Shown: in pieces, positions 29,979 through 40,332 of the stretch
Numbering within the stretch: the first letter of the stretch is position 1
Layout: every line of letters starts with the position of its first letter
NCBI GenBank assembly: GCA_964019335.1
Contig: OZ025649.1
Span: 434,001 to 498,000 of the forward strand
Length of the DNA: 64,000 nt
Reading direction: 5' to 3'
Source of the DNA: Diplonema japonicum
Lineage: Eukaryota > Euglenozoa > Diplonemea > Diplonemida > Diplonemidae
Program-made: the position numbers and the translations under genes
The notes under the pieces: generated by a model
The model's database searches: none
Told to the model about the DNA's origin: nothing
Seen by the model: only the letters and a program-made list of their open reading frames with translations

Positions 29979-32342
29979 ATGAGCCTCATGCAAGCTGCTG
30001 ACAGCTTTGCTAAGGAGATGGAACGGGCGCTGGACTCAAAATCAGACTCCACACACACACAGTCAACACCGGGTATTGGGAGTGGGACCAGCTCGTTCGA
30101 TGAGTTCAGCTCTGAAGAGGTTTCCAGCAGTGACATGACACATGCACGTGAAGACGAGGCCCTCTTGCAACAAGCTTTGGACGCTGCAAAGCTGAATGCT
30201 AAAATCGCTTCATGCGAAAAAACAAATAATGAAATACACTCGCGCCTCATAGTCACGGAGGAGCAGCTCAAGCAGTCCACGTCTCGTTGTGTGGTCCTCA
30301 AGGACGAGCTGGCACAGCTGCGATCGGAAAAACTGGCAATGGAGTCTGCGTACAAAAACCGGGAAGAGAAAATGGCACACATCACGGAAGAGACAAGGAC
30401 ACGACTGGAGAAGATCGAACGGGAAGACCACCTGTTCAGGGAAAACATCAAAGACACCATCCACCAGCAGCTGTTTATTGGGAAGGAAACAGGTGCTGTC
30501 CTGGCTGCGAGGAGACCCGAGAACCTCGATTTGATTGAGTACATACAACTTACTGTGCACAACAAGATATCGGAGCGGTACAAAACCATCGAAGAAGACT
30601 CTCAGCAGCTCACGGAAATCGTGAGGGACCTGGAGCGTGCAAGAAGTGAGGTATCGCGGTTGGGGAACTTACTAGAAGATGAACGGGAGAAGTGTAGGCA
30701 GATGGAAGCGGACAGCGGCAGGAAGACCAGTAGGTACGAGGAAAAGATACAACGGCTGGAGTCTGAGCTAGATGGTATCTTGAACCAGATGGAGGCAGAC
30801 AGGGAGACGACAAGGAATGCTTTCAAGATAAAAGAAGATCTCGTGGTGTGTCGTGAGCAGATTGTGTCGCTGGAGACAGAGAACGTTGAATTGGGGAAGA
30901 AGGTCCAGCTGCTTGAGAAGAGCCTCGACAAGGCAAAGAACAATCTCGATACCGACGTCGAAAAGGCGAAACATGCAACCACAGAGATGCGGTACCTCAC
31001 AAGGGAGAACGAGACACTGTCCAGCAGGGTGAAGGTGTTGGAAGAGGAGAAACAGCACGCAGGGGACAGATCAAAGGCACTCCAGGAACAACATGCAGAG
31101 AACCTCGACAAGTACAGCAAAGACCTCCTCGACGTGCGTGAGAGGCATGACGAGAGGTTACGTGTGGAAGCTGAGAAGATTCAAGAGAACGCAACGAAAG
31201 AAATCAAGCGGATACGAGAACACACGCAGGCACTGGCCGACCGCGAAAACTCCCAGCTAAAAACAGAAAAAGAGCTTGCAGTCCAAGAGGCAGACAGAGC
31301 AAACAGGAAAGCGCAGGAGGCAGAAGGTGAGCTGAAGCAGTATCGCATTGAATACAAAATGACAGAAGAGGCCTTGAAGACAGAGGTTGCCACGCTCCGT
31401 GCTGATCTGCGAGTCAAGAGTCTAGAGGCGCAGCAGCTTCAAGTGATTCGTGACCAGCAGGAAAGCACAATGCACCACCTACACATGGAAGCCGAGTGCA
31501 CGCAAAAGAAACTGGACACGCTAAAGGCCGAGTTTTATGAGTTGCAGATGCAGAACAGCAGGTCAACAGGAGAGCTGCAGGCACGCATCTCGGGATATAA
31601 AGAACAGTTGAAGATATACGAGGACCTTGAAGCGGAGTGCGATAATGCTATTGAGCAGACAGGCAGGCAGCTCCAGGGGGAAGGGCATTCGGGGAGGGCT
31701 GCTACTATTTTGAACCAAGTGCCTTCTAGCTCGGGGAGGAGGATTCAGCAGAGCTTGCTACTGGCCCAGCGCGCGATGAAGTTGGAGACAGAGATCTTGT
31801 CTTTGAATGAGCAGCTGACAGGGAAAATTGATATGGAAAACGGTCTGCGGGCGGAGCTGAACAGAGTGAAGGGGGTCATGGGCAACCAGGGACAGCCGTA
31901 TCAGTACTTCGTCGACACATTGGAGAGGAAGGACGCGGAGATCGAGAGTCTGAAGAGGGAAGCGACGGGGAAGAGAGTGGACACCACGATGGACGAACAG
32001 GAGAGGGAGGAAAACAACAGGCTGCGAGAGGTGGTGTCGTCCCTGTCGATGCAGCTGGAGACGCTCAAGCAGCAGCGAGATGACCTGAGCAAGCTTCTGC
32101 AAGAACACCTGGAGGCCTCCAAGAAGCACAGACGGCACGAACGAGAAAAGACCTCCTCACGTGAGTCACACACGCAAATGCGGCGACGGTCCACTCAGCA
32201 AGGCCCCATCAGACAGGAGAAGGCCTTGAGGTTCGAACCCCCTCCAGTACACGGCCGCCACACCCCACCTCCGGTCCCCGAAGCACACCCCCAAGTAGAG
32301 GGCACTTCGGTCTTCACGCAGCCTTTCCTCATCTCCGCTTAA
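29979..32342 (+). CDS. Long coiled-coil protein
   Basis: Intronless, 787 residues. After a short Ser-rich N-terminus, residues about 50-740 form near-continuous charged heptads rich in Glu, Arg, Leu and Gln, interrupted at about 170-195 by a non-coil segment (RRPENLDLIEYIQLTVHNKI) and near 560-600. The C-terminal 50 residues are Pro/His-rich. Rootletin-like or other flagellar scaffold proteins have such architecture, but no diagnostic domain is visible. It is the first of three large coiled-coil genes in this block (also 32739 and 37697). Confidence 0.85.
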   Translation: MSLMQAADSFAKEMERALDSKSDSTHTQSTPGIGSGTSSFDEFSSEEVSSSDMTHAREDEALLQQALDAAKLNAKIASCEKTNNEIHSRLIVTEEQLKQSTSRCVVLKDELAQLRSEKLAMESAYKNREEKMAHITEETRTRLEKIEREDHLFRENIKDTIHQQLFIGKETGAVLAARRPENLDLIEYIQLTVHNKISERYKTIEEDSQQLTEIVRDLERARSEVSRLGNLLEDEREKCRQMEADSGRKTSRYEEKIQRLESELDGILNQMEADRETTRNAFKIKEDLVVCREQIVSLETENVELGKKVQLLEKSLDKAKNNLDTDVEKAKHATTEMRYLTRENETLSSRVKVLEEEKQHAGDRSKALQEQHAENLDKYSKDLLDVRERHDERLRVEAEKIQENATKEIKRIREHTQALADRENSQLKTEKELAVQEADRANRKAQEAEGELKQYRIEYKMTEEALKTEVATLRADLRVKSLEAQQLQVIRDQQESTMHHLHMEAECTQKKLDTLKAEFYELQMQNSRSTGELQARISGYKEQLKIYEDLEAECDNAIEQTGRQLQGEGHSGRAATILNQVPSSSGRRIQQSLLLAQRAMKLETEILSLNEQLTGKIDMENGLRAELNRVKGVMGNQGQPYQYFVDTLERKDAEIESLKREATGKRVDTTMDEQEREENNRLREVVSSLSMQLETLKQQRDDLSKLLQEHLEASKKHRRHEREKTSSRESHTQMRRRSTQQGPIRQEKALRFEPPPVHGRHTPPPVPEAHPQVEGTSVFTQPFLISA

Positions 32343-32738
32343 CTTCTTCCTTCGTTTTTAAGAGCGGTGTTTATAGACATCAAAGTGAACTAGTTAGAAT
32401 TTTTAGATTTTTTTCCCTTTTACTCCCCCTCCCCAACTAATTTTCTTCTTTTTTTGTGATTATTGCACCTGAATCGAAAGAGCGCGAAGAAAGAACGAGA
32501 ATCTATGAGAGTGAAAAAAAAATGTACCTTCGGTGCATGGTGCGTCGCCATACGGCAATTTGCAGTAGTTCCCACCCTCTTTTTTCGTCTCTCCCCCTTT
32601 TTTGTGTGTTTATTTTCTCGTCCGATTTTAAAAAAAAAACCGGGGGTTATTGCCTACAGTCAACCCCCTCTCCAGTAGACCTAGAACAAGGGGGAAAATG
32701 CTAACAAGCAAAGCTTGAGCACTCACGAAACGCGCGAC
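32343..32738. other. Intergenic spacer
   Basis: About 400 bases. A short frame at 32456-32704 reads like spacer and is not called. An out-of-frame ATG at 32698 reaches a stop after six codons, so it would be an upstream mini-ORF if transcribed with the next gene. Confidence 0.5.
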
Positions 32739-35700
32739 ATGATGCAGGGAGAGTTGGGGGAGATGAAGCAGAAGCACCAGGAGCTGGTCGGTGCAGGTGC
32801 AAGGTATAGAACCGAGGTAGAAACATTGATCGCGAGTTTGCACGAAGATATACAAAATAAAGACCTAGAAATACAGCGGCTAGGGATGGTGGACCCGCCA
32901 GGCATAAACAGCTGTGACACTGTGGTAGAGGAGGGGTTCGGGCCGGGGGCGGGAACAACCAGCCTCCATCCTCCCATCACAGCGACAGATGCAAGCACCC
33001 AAGCTGACCTTGGAGACCAAGCCCACAGTAGTGTAGTAGGAAGGGTACTTGGGCTCGTTGAAGAACGCAAAGCTGATATCAAAACAATCTCAGAACTCCA
33101 ACACAAGCTTGACCGGCAATCACAGTCCAACCGTGGCCATAGTGATAACTACCAGAGTCTCCTCAAAACCGTCCAGCAGCAGCGGGAAGCCATTGCCCTG
33201 CAGTACCAAAAGCAGGCAGACTCCCTCGAAGCATCTCACGTCAAGAAACTCGAAGCTCTGCAAACCAAGCTGACACGAACCAGCACTGAGCTCAACCTTA
33301 TCAAGTTAAAACTCGCTCAAACCGAAGCCGTGCTGCGGAAAACCGAAGAACAACTGGAAGCTACTTATGTCGTGACCCAAACATCTCCCACCACTGACCT
33401 TCAGCTCCTTGCAACCGAGAACTATTGCATGGAGAAGGAGGCTCCTGTGACCCCTCCCGCCATATTCGCTATGCCGCCCGAGCCTTTCATCGACCACCGG
33501 AAGATGGCCGAAATAGAAGAGAAACAGAAGAAAGAGGAAGAACTGCATAAAAAAAAAGAAGAATCGCATAAAAAAGAGTTGCAACAGCTGAACAGTGTCA
33601 TCCAGAACAGTTCACGAGCGCAAGAAGAGCTGCAAGTGAAGGTAGCTTCTTTGGAGGCGGCTTTAGAGGCTGCCAACAACGAATTAAGTGATTCACACGA
33701 TACAGAAGCAGAGCTTGTTAAAGAGCTCAAAGAGGCTAAGCACATGATTGCGAAGAAGAATGACGACGCTAAAGCGTTTGAGAACATGAGCATAGACAGG
33801 TCTAAAACTATTGCGTCTCTGCAGGGCATAAAGGAAGACCTGAATGCAAGTATCAAAGCGTTGCGTCTTCGCCTCCTGACAGCCGAAACCGACCTCGTGC
33901 AGAAGGGAGAGGCAGCCACTGTGACGCGACTTGCGGCGTGCAAAGCAATCCACAGCGCTACGCTGCACAGGACCTTCTCTAACCACTTTCGCAAGCTGGC
34001 CCTCTATACTGAAGTACTGCGGCACAGCAGAGTGCAACAGAGATATCAAGAGTGCAGGTTTGCCGTTGCTGACCTTACCAGCAGGTGCACCGCCGCAGAG
34101 GTGATGCATGCAAACAAGGACACCCAGGTACGTGCCCTTGCCTCAGAGCTGAAGGCAGTCTACTCGGAGAAGGAAGATACACAGCAGCAGCTAGTTGCAG
34201 CGAAGGAGAAAGCGAGTCAGCACAAGAGGAACTATCGGTCTTTGGCGAAGCACTTGAAGCAAAAAGCAGCTAGGTGCATGTTCCAGTTGACAGAGCACCT
34301 CACAATGCTGATGGCGTACAGATTGTGGTTCGCGTGGCGTGCACACCAACGACGGCAGAAAGCTACTTCCAAACACGGCTCCTTGTCCGCAGTAGCGAGT
34401 GTCCATGGTGACGGCGAGGCTGCAGAACGTTTGCATATTGTCTATGAGTACTCAGCAGAGTGGCATGATATCTACGAAAAGCGCGACCTCTCTCTCAGAG
34501 CATTTGACAAAACGGAAACAGTAAACATGAAGGAGAGACTGCTAACTGAACGTGGCAAGGCAGAGGCAGGCAGGGCGCTGCTTGAGCGGGAACACAACGA
34601 CGTCGTAGTGAAGTTCACGAGGGCGATTGCCGGGCACAGAGAAAGGCTGGCGGAAGGTCATGCTGCAGCACGGTTCAACGCAGTGCGGAACAACTGCTTA
34701 CGCAAGCTGGGCGCACACGCAGTGATGGTGAAGAGCCAGAGGGCGAGGGAACGAGAAAAAGCAACTGCAAAGAAAGCCTTGGAAAGGGCTGCTGGTGAAC
34801 TCAACGCCATCGATTTGAAGGCAAAGGAGGAAGATCTAAAGGCGAAGGCTGCACTGCTGCTAAAGGTGATCGTCAACTCTGAAGTCGCGCTTCAAGCTCG
34901 GTACTGGAAAAACCTAATTAGCTTTGCCGCCATGCAGCGCCACAACAGGGCGTACGAAGAGATGGTAATAGAGAAAGCACGGGTACTGTCGAGAGAGAAA
35001 TCTATGAACACTAAACATAGCGAGTGCTTGTCAGCCTGCAACAATGTAGCCGTCATGTTCAAATACTACCATGCTCTCAGTGTCAACGCCCTAAAGGCTG
35101 AAGGTGCTCGGAATTTGAAGCGTTGCAGGCGCCGATGCGCTGGCGTGTTGCGAAGCCAAACAGCGCTCGGTGTGTTGGGGCGCTGTTACCACAAGTGGGG
35201 AATGCTAGTTAACAGTCGCAGTGACAAGGAAATGGATCAGCCTGAGGCAGAACCGCCGGTGTCTGTGGTGTTACCTGTGAAGCCTGAAAAGCCCGTTGTT
35301 ACGACCGCTGAAGTTCGGACGCAGTATCAAAACATGGTTAGCTCTGAGCGGACAAACTTACGGAGAGTGGCTGTGATGGTGAGATGGCTAGCGGCCTCGC
35401 GGGAAACAGGGAAGAAAGAGATGGCCAAGCTGCGTGAGCAGATGGGATTGACGAGAACAAGATGCGATGAACAACGAGCCGAGTTGAATAAAGCAAGACA
35501 GCTGTCGAAACGTATTGCACAGATGCAGAGCATCCTGGACGAAGCCACACAAGAGCGGGCTGCAGCACAAGCAGCAAACGACGACTTGCAGACAATGGCC
35601 GCCGCACAGGAAATAGAAGTCCAAAAAGTGCTGAAGATATTCAGGTACAACCAAGCACAGTGCGTAGAACTGGGCAACAACCTGTCTACCTTAGAGCGGT

Positions 35701-35894
35701 CCCTCGCTGACAAGCGTGGCAGCACTCCCTCCGAACAATGGGCAGACGTTATGTTATTTGTACAAGGCGCAAGAGGGTGGTGGAAGGTATGTGTTTCGCC
35801 ATGGGGAAAAAAAAAAGAAACAACTTCACAGGGCATCACTAACCAAATTGACACGGAGTCACCGGCATCCCCTTTGAGCGCTATGTCGCTGTGA
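32739..35894 (+). CDS. Large coiled-coil protein with aromatic helical repeats
   Basis: Exons 32739-35786 and 35832-35894 encode 1036 residues; the intron (45 nt, GTATGT...TCACAG) is a multiple of three without stop codons, so retention would only insert 15 residues. The start is the first in-frame ATG. Residues 1-30 contain HQELVGAGARYRTEVETLI, a motif shared with the protein at 37697. Coiled coils run to about 400. From about 410 on, irregular helical units carry aromatic-basic clusters (FRKLALYTEVLR, YRLWFAWRAHQRR, YWKNLISFAAM, LGRCYHKWGMLV). Such units recur in giant cytoskeletal proteins of kinetoplastids. The function is unknown, probably flagellar or cytoskeletal. Confidence 0.82.
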   Translation: MMQGELGEMKQKHQELVGAGARYRTEVETLIASLHEDIQNKDLEIQRLGMVDPPGINSCDTVVEEGFGPGAGTTSLHPPITATDASTQADLGDQAHSSVVGRVLGLVEERKADIKTISELQHKLDRQSQSNRGHSDNYQSLLKTVQQQREAIALQYQKQADSLEASHVKKLEALQTKLTRTSTELNLIKLKLAQTEAVLRKTEEQLEATYVVTQTSPTTDLQLLATENYCMEKEAPVTPPAIFAMPPEPFIDHRKMAEIEEKQKKEEELHKKKEESHKKELQQLNSVIQNSSRAQEELQVKVASLEAALEAANNELSDSHDTEAELVKELKEAKHMIAKKNDDAKAFENMSIDRSKTIASLQGIKEDLNASIKALRLRLLTAETDLVQKGEAATVTRLAACKAIHSATLHRTFSNHFRKLALYTEVLRHSRVQQRYQECRFAVADLTSRCTAAEVMHANKDTQVRALASELKAVYSEKEDTQQQLVAAKEKASQHKRNYRSLAKHLKQKAARCMFQLTEHLTMLMAYRLWFAWRAHQRRQKATSKHGSLSAVASVHGDGEAAERLHIVYEYSAEWHDIYEKRDLSLRAFDKTETVNMKERLLTERGKAEAGRALLEREHNDVVVKFTRAIAGHRERLAEGHAAARFNAVRNNCLRKLGAHAVMVKSQRAREREKATAKKALERAAGELNAIDLKAKEEDLKAKAALLLKVIVNSEVALQARYWKNLISFAAMQRHNRAYEEMVIEKARVLSREKSMNTKHSECLSACNNVAVMFKYYHALSVNALKAEGARNLKRCRRRCAGVLRSQTALGVLGRCYHKWGMLVNSRSDKEMDQPEAEPPVSVVLPVKPEKPVVTTAEVRTQYQNMVSSERTNLRRVAVMVRWLAASRETGKKEMAKLREQMGLTRTRCDEQRAELNKARQLSKRIAQMQSILDEATQERAAAQAANDDLQTMAAAQEIEVQKVLKIFRYNQAQCVELGNNLSTLERSLADKRGSTPSEQWADVMLFVQGARGWWKVCVSPWGKKKETTSQGITNQIDTESPASPLSAMSL

Positions 35895-36034
35895 ACAATA
35901 GAAAGAACGAACAAAAGTGTACCTCCCCGCCCCCCCCCAGTTCATTTTCGTTGTAACCACATGGAGGAAAGAAAAAAAAGAATGTTCCCTTTTTTTTTTT
36001 TTGTTGTTGTTTTCTTTATATTTGAAATGATAAG

Positions 36035-37168
36035 ATGCTGACCTCATTCAGAAGGACAACAAAGATGCAAAAGACGTCGAAATACTACAACACACCGACC
36101 GAGGTGTATGATGCTGCCCCTGTGTTGGGGTGTGGTGATGATAAAGTGGTAGAGATTGCACAGGGTATGGTGGAAGGCTGGGTCGCGGGTGGAGAGGTTG
36201 TGAGCCGTATTTCAGGAGGGATAACCAACATGCTGTACAAAGTGACGGCGAAAAACGGCAATGCGGTGCTGATCAGACTGTACGGGGAAAATACAGATAA
36301 ACTCATCGACCGCAACGAAGAGAACAGGATTCTCGCGGAGCTGAGCAAGGTTGGGTTCGCCCCCGGGTTTTTCGGGAAGTTCAAGACTGGTCGAGTCGAG
36401 GAATTCCTCCCAATGAGAAATTTAAAACCGGAAGAGATGGCGATGAAAGAGTTCATCCCTGCCATTGCAAGGGAACTAAACAAACTTCACTCGCTCACAA
36501 TCCCACCTGTGAAGCCCTCGAGTTTGATCCCGACCATTGAAAGATTCTTAAAAATTGCGAGGGGGTGTGAGTTTGAAGGCGTGAAAAAAGCACAGCTAGA
36601 CATGCTGGAACTGGAACGCGTGGAAAGCATGTTGGAACTGTTGCAGGACGAGATTAACAAAATGTCGAACTTCATGACAAAGGTAGTCTTTGCGCACAAG
36701 GACCTTCTCTCCGGAAACGTTCTGGTCCCGACAACGTACGAGTCAGGCGAAGTTGAAAAAGTACAGATTATTGACTTCGAGTATAGTGATTGGGACTACC
36801 GAGGTTTCGACTTTGGAAACCATTTTGCAGAACACGCTGGTTTCGATTGTGACTACGATCGCTCTTATCCAACTGACGAAGTCAAACGTTCCATTATCCA
36901 ACAGTACCTCATAGCGTCTCCTGAGACCCCTGATGTACCCATTGAAGACCTGGTACGCGAAGCAGACATTTTTGCAGTCGCATCGCACCTTTACTGGGGC
37001 ATCTGGGCCGTTGTCCAGGCTCGCTATTCTCCTATCGATTTCGACTTCATGCACTTTGCTTTCCAAAGATTCTGCGGGTACCACTACCAGAAGCAGTTTT
37101 GTTACTCCGAGAAGCCTGCTGAACCCAAGAGCCTTGCTGAAATTGCCAGGATGCTAACTCCACAGTAG
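36035..37168 (+). CDS. Ethanolamine/choline kinase
   Basis: Intronless, 377 residues (an in-frame ATG at 36065 would remove 10 residues). Typical choline/ethanolamine kinase fold: RISGGITNMLYKV (nucleotide-binding strand, about 55), VLIRLYGENTD, the catalytic FAHKDLLSGNVL (about 218; HxDLxxGN) and IIDFEYSDWDYRGFDFGNHFAEHAGF (about 245), where the Asp-Phe-Glu metal site lies. It catalyses the first step of the Kennedy pathway, phosphorylating ethanolamine or choline in the cytosol. The FDFGNHFxEHAG form is closest to ethanolamine kinases, but substrate preference cannot be fixed by eye. Confidence 0.9.
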   Translation: MLTSFRRTTKMQKTSKYYNTPTEVYDAAPVLGCGDDKVVEIAQGMVEGWVAGGEVVSRISGGITNMLYKVTAKNGNAVLIRLYGENTDKLIDRNEENRILAELSKVGFAPGFFGKFKTGRVEEFLPMRNLKPEEMAMKEFIPAIARELNKLHSLTIPPVKPSSLIPTIERFLKIARGCEFEGVKKAQLDMLELERVESMLELLQDEINKMSNFMTKVVFAHKDLLSGNVLVPTTYESGEVEKVQIIDFEYSDWDYRGFDFGNHFAEHAGFDCDYDRSYPTDEVKRSIIQQYLIASPETPDVPIEDLVREADIFAVASHLYWGIWAVVQARYSPIDFDFMHFAFQRFCGYHYQKQFCYSEKPAEPKSLAEIARMLTPQ

Positions 37169-37338
37169 AAGTTTTTGCCCCACCCCCCCCCCCCCTTTTT
37201 TTCCGATCACATGGTTCCCCTCGTTTTTTGTCCTCTTGTTTCCCTTTGGTGCTTTTTCCCTTTTGTTTCTCTTTTCTTCTCTTGTATGTTCCGATTGCGG
37301 TGGCGACCTGGGCTTGGCTCCGTCACGGGAGGAGCGCC

Positions 37339-37482
37339 TTATCCGTTGTGCTCTTTTTCTGGGGTGTCTTCCTTGGGGCGAATCCCGTTGCATTTCGAGC
37401 GAGCTACGCAGCACTCGTTGTAACTCGTTCCTGCTACCAGGCGTTGCGCGTACTCCTGGTCCTTGCCCCGCATCTTGACCAT
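37339..37482 (-). CDS. Candidate minus-strand small ORF
   Basis: On the minus strand the frame is open from about 37560 down to a TAA at 37339. It reads as a basic, GC-balanced sequence (VRRLMVKMRGKDQEYAQRL, then CCVARSKCNGIRPKEDTPEK). The first ATG in it, at 37482, gives 47 residues. On the same strand a T-run, a pyrimidine-poor gap and CACACCACAG (ending at 37561) precede it, like the acceptors of the plus-strand genes. If real, it would be the only gene on the opposite strand. It may equally be a decayed fragment or chance. No similarity recognised. Confidence 0.25.
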   Translation of the reverse strand: MVKMRGKDQEYAQRLVAGTSYNECCVARSKCNGIRPKEDTPEKEHNG

Positions 37483-37600
37483 GAGGCGACGCACATCGTG
37501 TGTGCCCCTTCTTCTCCCCGCCACCGCGCACAAGTTGTCCTTTACTTTGAGCTTCTTTTTCTGTGGTGTGTATTTTAAAACGAATGCAAAAAAAACAAAA

Positions 37601-37635
<35 letters not shown>

Positions 37636-37676
37636 ATGCATATTTCCGATGTACCTAACAATGTACCATTTACACA

Positions 37677-37677
37677 G
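37677..37677 (+). promoter_or_regulatory. Predicted trans-splice acceptor (TTTACACAG/G)
   Basis: AG ending 19 nt before the ATG at 37697, after CATTTACAC. Confidence 0.5.
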
Positions 37678-37696
37678 GTGTGGGAGGCACAGCAAA

Positions 37697-40332
37697 ATGA
37701 TGCCTGGCACACCCAAGTCAGGCTGGGGCCGGAAAAGCCATTCCCCTGGAGGGAAAAAACGGCCGAGCACACCCGGCCCTGGGCAGTACGAGCAGCATCA
37801 CAATACAATTTATAGGGACACGGTAATGGACAAGCTGTGGAAGCCGCACAAGATGGGTCAGAACAGCAGGGGCACCATGACTGAGAATGAGACGCTGGAG
37901 GAAGAGGTGGCACAACTGAATGCAAGGATCAGCCTATTGGTGAACGCTGGAGCGGACTACAGGAAGAAAGTGGACAACCTGTTCGCTGTGACGAAGGAAG
38001 AATCGCAGCAAGAAGAAAGCAAAACGAACGCGCGAGTTCAACAACTGGAAGAGCTTAGCAGGAAGCTGACAGATGAGCTGCAAAATGTGAACGGGATGCT
38101 GGGGCAGGAACGCCTTATTAATGAAAAGAAACAGCACGACATTGACCAGCTGGTGCGGGAAAATGGGGAGCTTGCTCGGGGTATTGAAGCAGCCGTCGCT
38201 GCACAACGTAGAGTCGAAGAAGAGCTTGAGACCACCGCAAGGGCAGAGCTCCAACACCGCCAGCAACAGCGGTCTTTGGAAGACAGGATCCAAGAGCTGG
38301 AGACTATTAACACGGCGCAGACGTCAGAGCTTGCCAGGCGCTCAGAAGAGCTCTTAGCAATGCAAGAAAAGCACGACAACCAGGAACGCATCTCTGATGA
38401 AACCAATGAAATCCAAAAGGAGGCAACGCGGCTGCAAATCGAGCGAGCCTCCTTCGAACAACTCATCAAAGCACTCCAGAACCGCAACCAGGAGCTGGAA
38501 CGCGAGTCTACAGAGGCCCGTACCGCTCTTGCACAGCATCCGCCTTTGGAAGCCTACAACCAAGCGTTGCAAACAGAAGCTGCCATGATCGAAAAGCTCA
38601 AGAACACCGAGAACTCAAACCGTGTGCTGCATCGGGAGGCCGACCGGAGGAAACAAACGATGGAATCCGCACAGCAAAAGGTGGAAGAGCTTTCTGGGCA
38701 TGTTGAGATACTTGAAATGAAGCTTGCTGAGTGTCTGAGTGAGAAGCAAGACGTGCCAAGAGGAGAATGCGTGTCTGTAGGGACGGATGCGCGATTAGAA
38801 GAAGACTGGAAGTTGAAGTACGAAGAACTGCAGCGGGAGCACCAGCTGCTCACTGAACACAGGGACCACGAGAGACATGTGGAAGAACAAGTGCGAGAAC
38901 TCTGCGAAGAGCTCGATGCTGAAGTCGAGCGGCTGATGGAAGAGAACAGCACACTTCGAGATGGACTGAGCACGATCGAAAACACGTTCGGGAAATTTTT
39001 ACCTGCAGAAGAGGAGCCGTCTGTAGGGGGTGAGAGCAGCGTGGTGTCAGATCGCCCGCAGCCTACACCAAGGAGAGCCCTGCTGTGCAGCAAGGAGAAG
39101 TTCACGCAAACACTGTCTGTGTTCACAAGCACAAAAGAACCTGCAGGTGTTAAGGAACAGGAGCTGGCCGGCGTAGAAACAGAGCTGAAACAGTTGAAGG
39201 CTCAAAGAGAAGCGGAAAGGACCGCGGCAACAATTGCTTTCAAAGCGAAAATCAAGGAGGTCCTGGCAATGTTTTCAAACGGCGAGACCCCGCAGGAGAT
39301 CGTGGTCGAGGTGACGTACCCTGCTGTCAGGGCGGCCGTCATGACACCTGCTCATCGGGGTGAAGTGGAGCCCCCGAGCGGGGCGGGCGGCACAGAAGGG
39401 ATTGAATTGCTAAGGCGGAGAACTGCGGAGGCAACGGAGTGGGAACGAAAATACGAAGTGACAACAATGCTGGCGCAGCAGCTAAATGACGAGAACGAGG
39501 ATCTGAAGGAGCACGTGCGCCGGCTGACGTCCTCCGACCCGCAGGCAAGGACACTGAACGCACTACTAGGGACATCGATACGATCAGCTGAGAAGCGCAT
39601 CAACGAGACTCTCTCAAGATACAAGACAGTCCTGCGGAGCAGGTCACTGCTGGTCAGCTTGGTCGCATCGTCCATGAAATCGCTCTCGCAGCTCCGTGAC
39701 GTTGCTGGGGAGATGCACATCTGGCTGAGGTCGTGCCTTGGGAACCATGCATGTCTCTTGCCCGACATCGACACACGACTCTCCGTTCTGAACGACCACA
39801 TCGAACGAACGCGAGCAGAGCACAAGAGAGTGTCCACTGAGTGCTTTACACAATGGGAAAGGACCCAGACTGGCATCGCTTCCGACTCGTCAAAGAAGGT
39901 CTCCAACTACAGAGATGTGACAGGTGACCTAAGGTCCATGGAGGACCTGCTCAACACGCTGTGGGTGTCCTTTACTGTTCAGAAGTATGTGGGCACACAT
40001 TTTTTTTTTTTTTTTTTCCAATTTTCTTTTCAAAAAGGATACCACGCAAACCTGAGCAACGGCGGCTGTACAGTCCTGTCGCTACGGCACGCGGAGGCCC
40101 GCCTCTGGATTTTGGACCGCTCGATGGGGTATGGGAAGGGTGGGGAAGATTTTAAAACACGAAAAAAAAAAAAAAAAAAAAAAAAAGGTCACGCCGCCTC
40201 TAGTTCAAATAGGACACACGGCAGGGCAACACTACCACTCTCCAGCTCATAAGGTATGGCAAATTTGAGACGAGAAAATAATTTCTTTTATAGGGAACAC
40301 CAAATGACGGCTTCACAACGCCTAAAACATAG
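37697..40332 (+). CDS. Long coiled-coil protein, four exons
   Basis: Exons 37697-39984, 40038-40128, 40188-40253 and 40294-40332 encode 827 residues; introns of 53, 59 and 40 nt all begin GTATG. The N-terminus has STPGPGQY, a motif found in SHIPPO/ODF3-type microtubule proteins, then EVAQLNARISLLVNAGADYRKKVDNLF, matching the N-terminus of the protein at 32739. Residues about 80-460 and 560-620 are coiled coil; 660-760 is helical. The 3' part was assembled from splice signals: the acceptors AAAAAG at 40037 and 40187 are unusual, but they alone keep the frame open to a short Pro/His/Thr-rich end. Confidence 0.72.

Larger units (their letters stand above)
37169..37696. other. Intergenic spacer with a non-homopolymer island
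   Basis: About 530 bases. Unlike other spacers, 37290-37560 is GC-balanced and free of long runs, and is compatible with coding sequence on the minus strand (see the next entry). The rest is C-, T- and A-runs, including an A-tract at 37600-37634. Confidence 0.5.

Noticed and set aside
32456-32704. Small plus-strand frame of 82 codons before the large coiled-coil gene
   Set aside because: Composition is that of spacer sequence and it overlaps the presumed acceptor region of the next gene.
37228-37578. Hydrophobic plus-strand frame of 116 codons
   Set aside because: It looks like the complement of a charged minus-strand frame; no signal, start context or neighbour pattern supports it.
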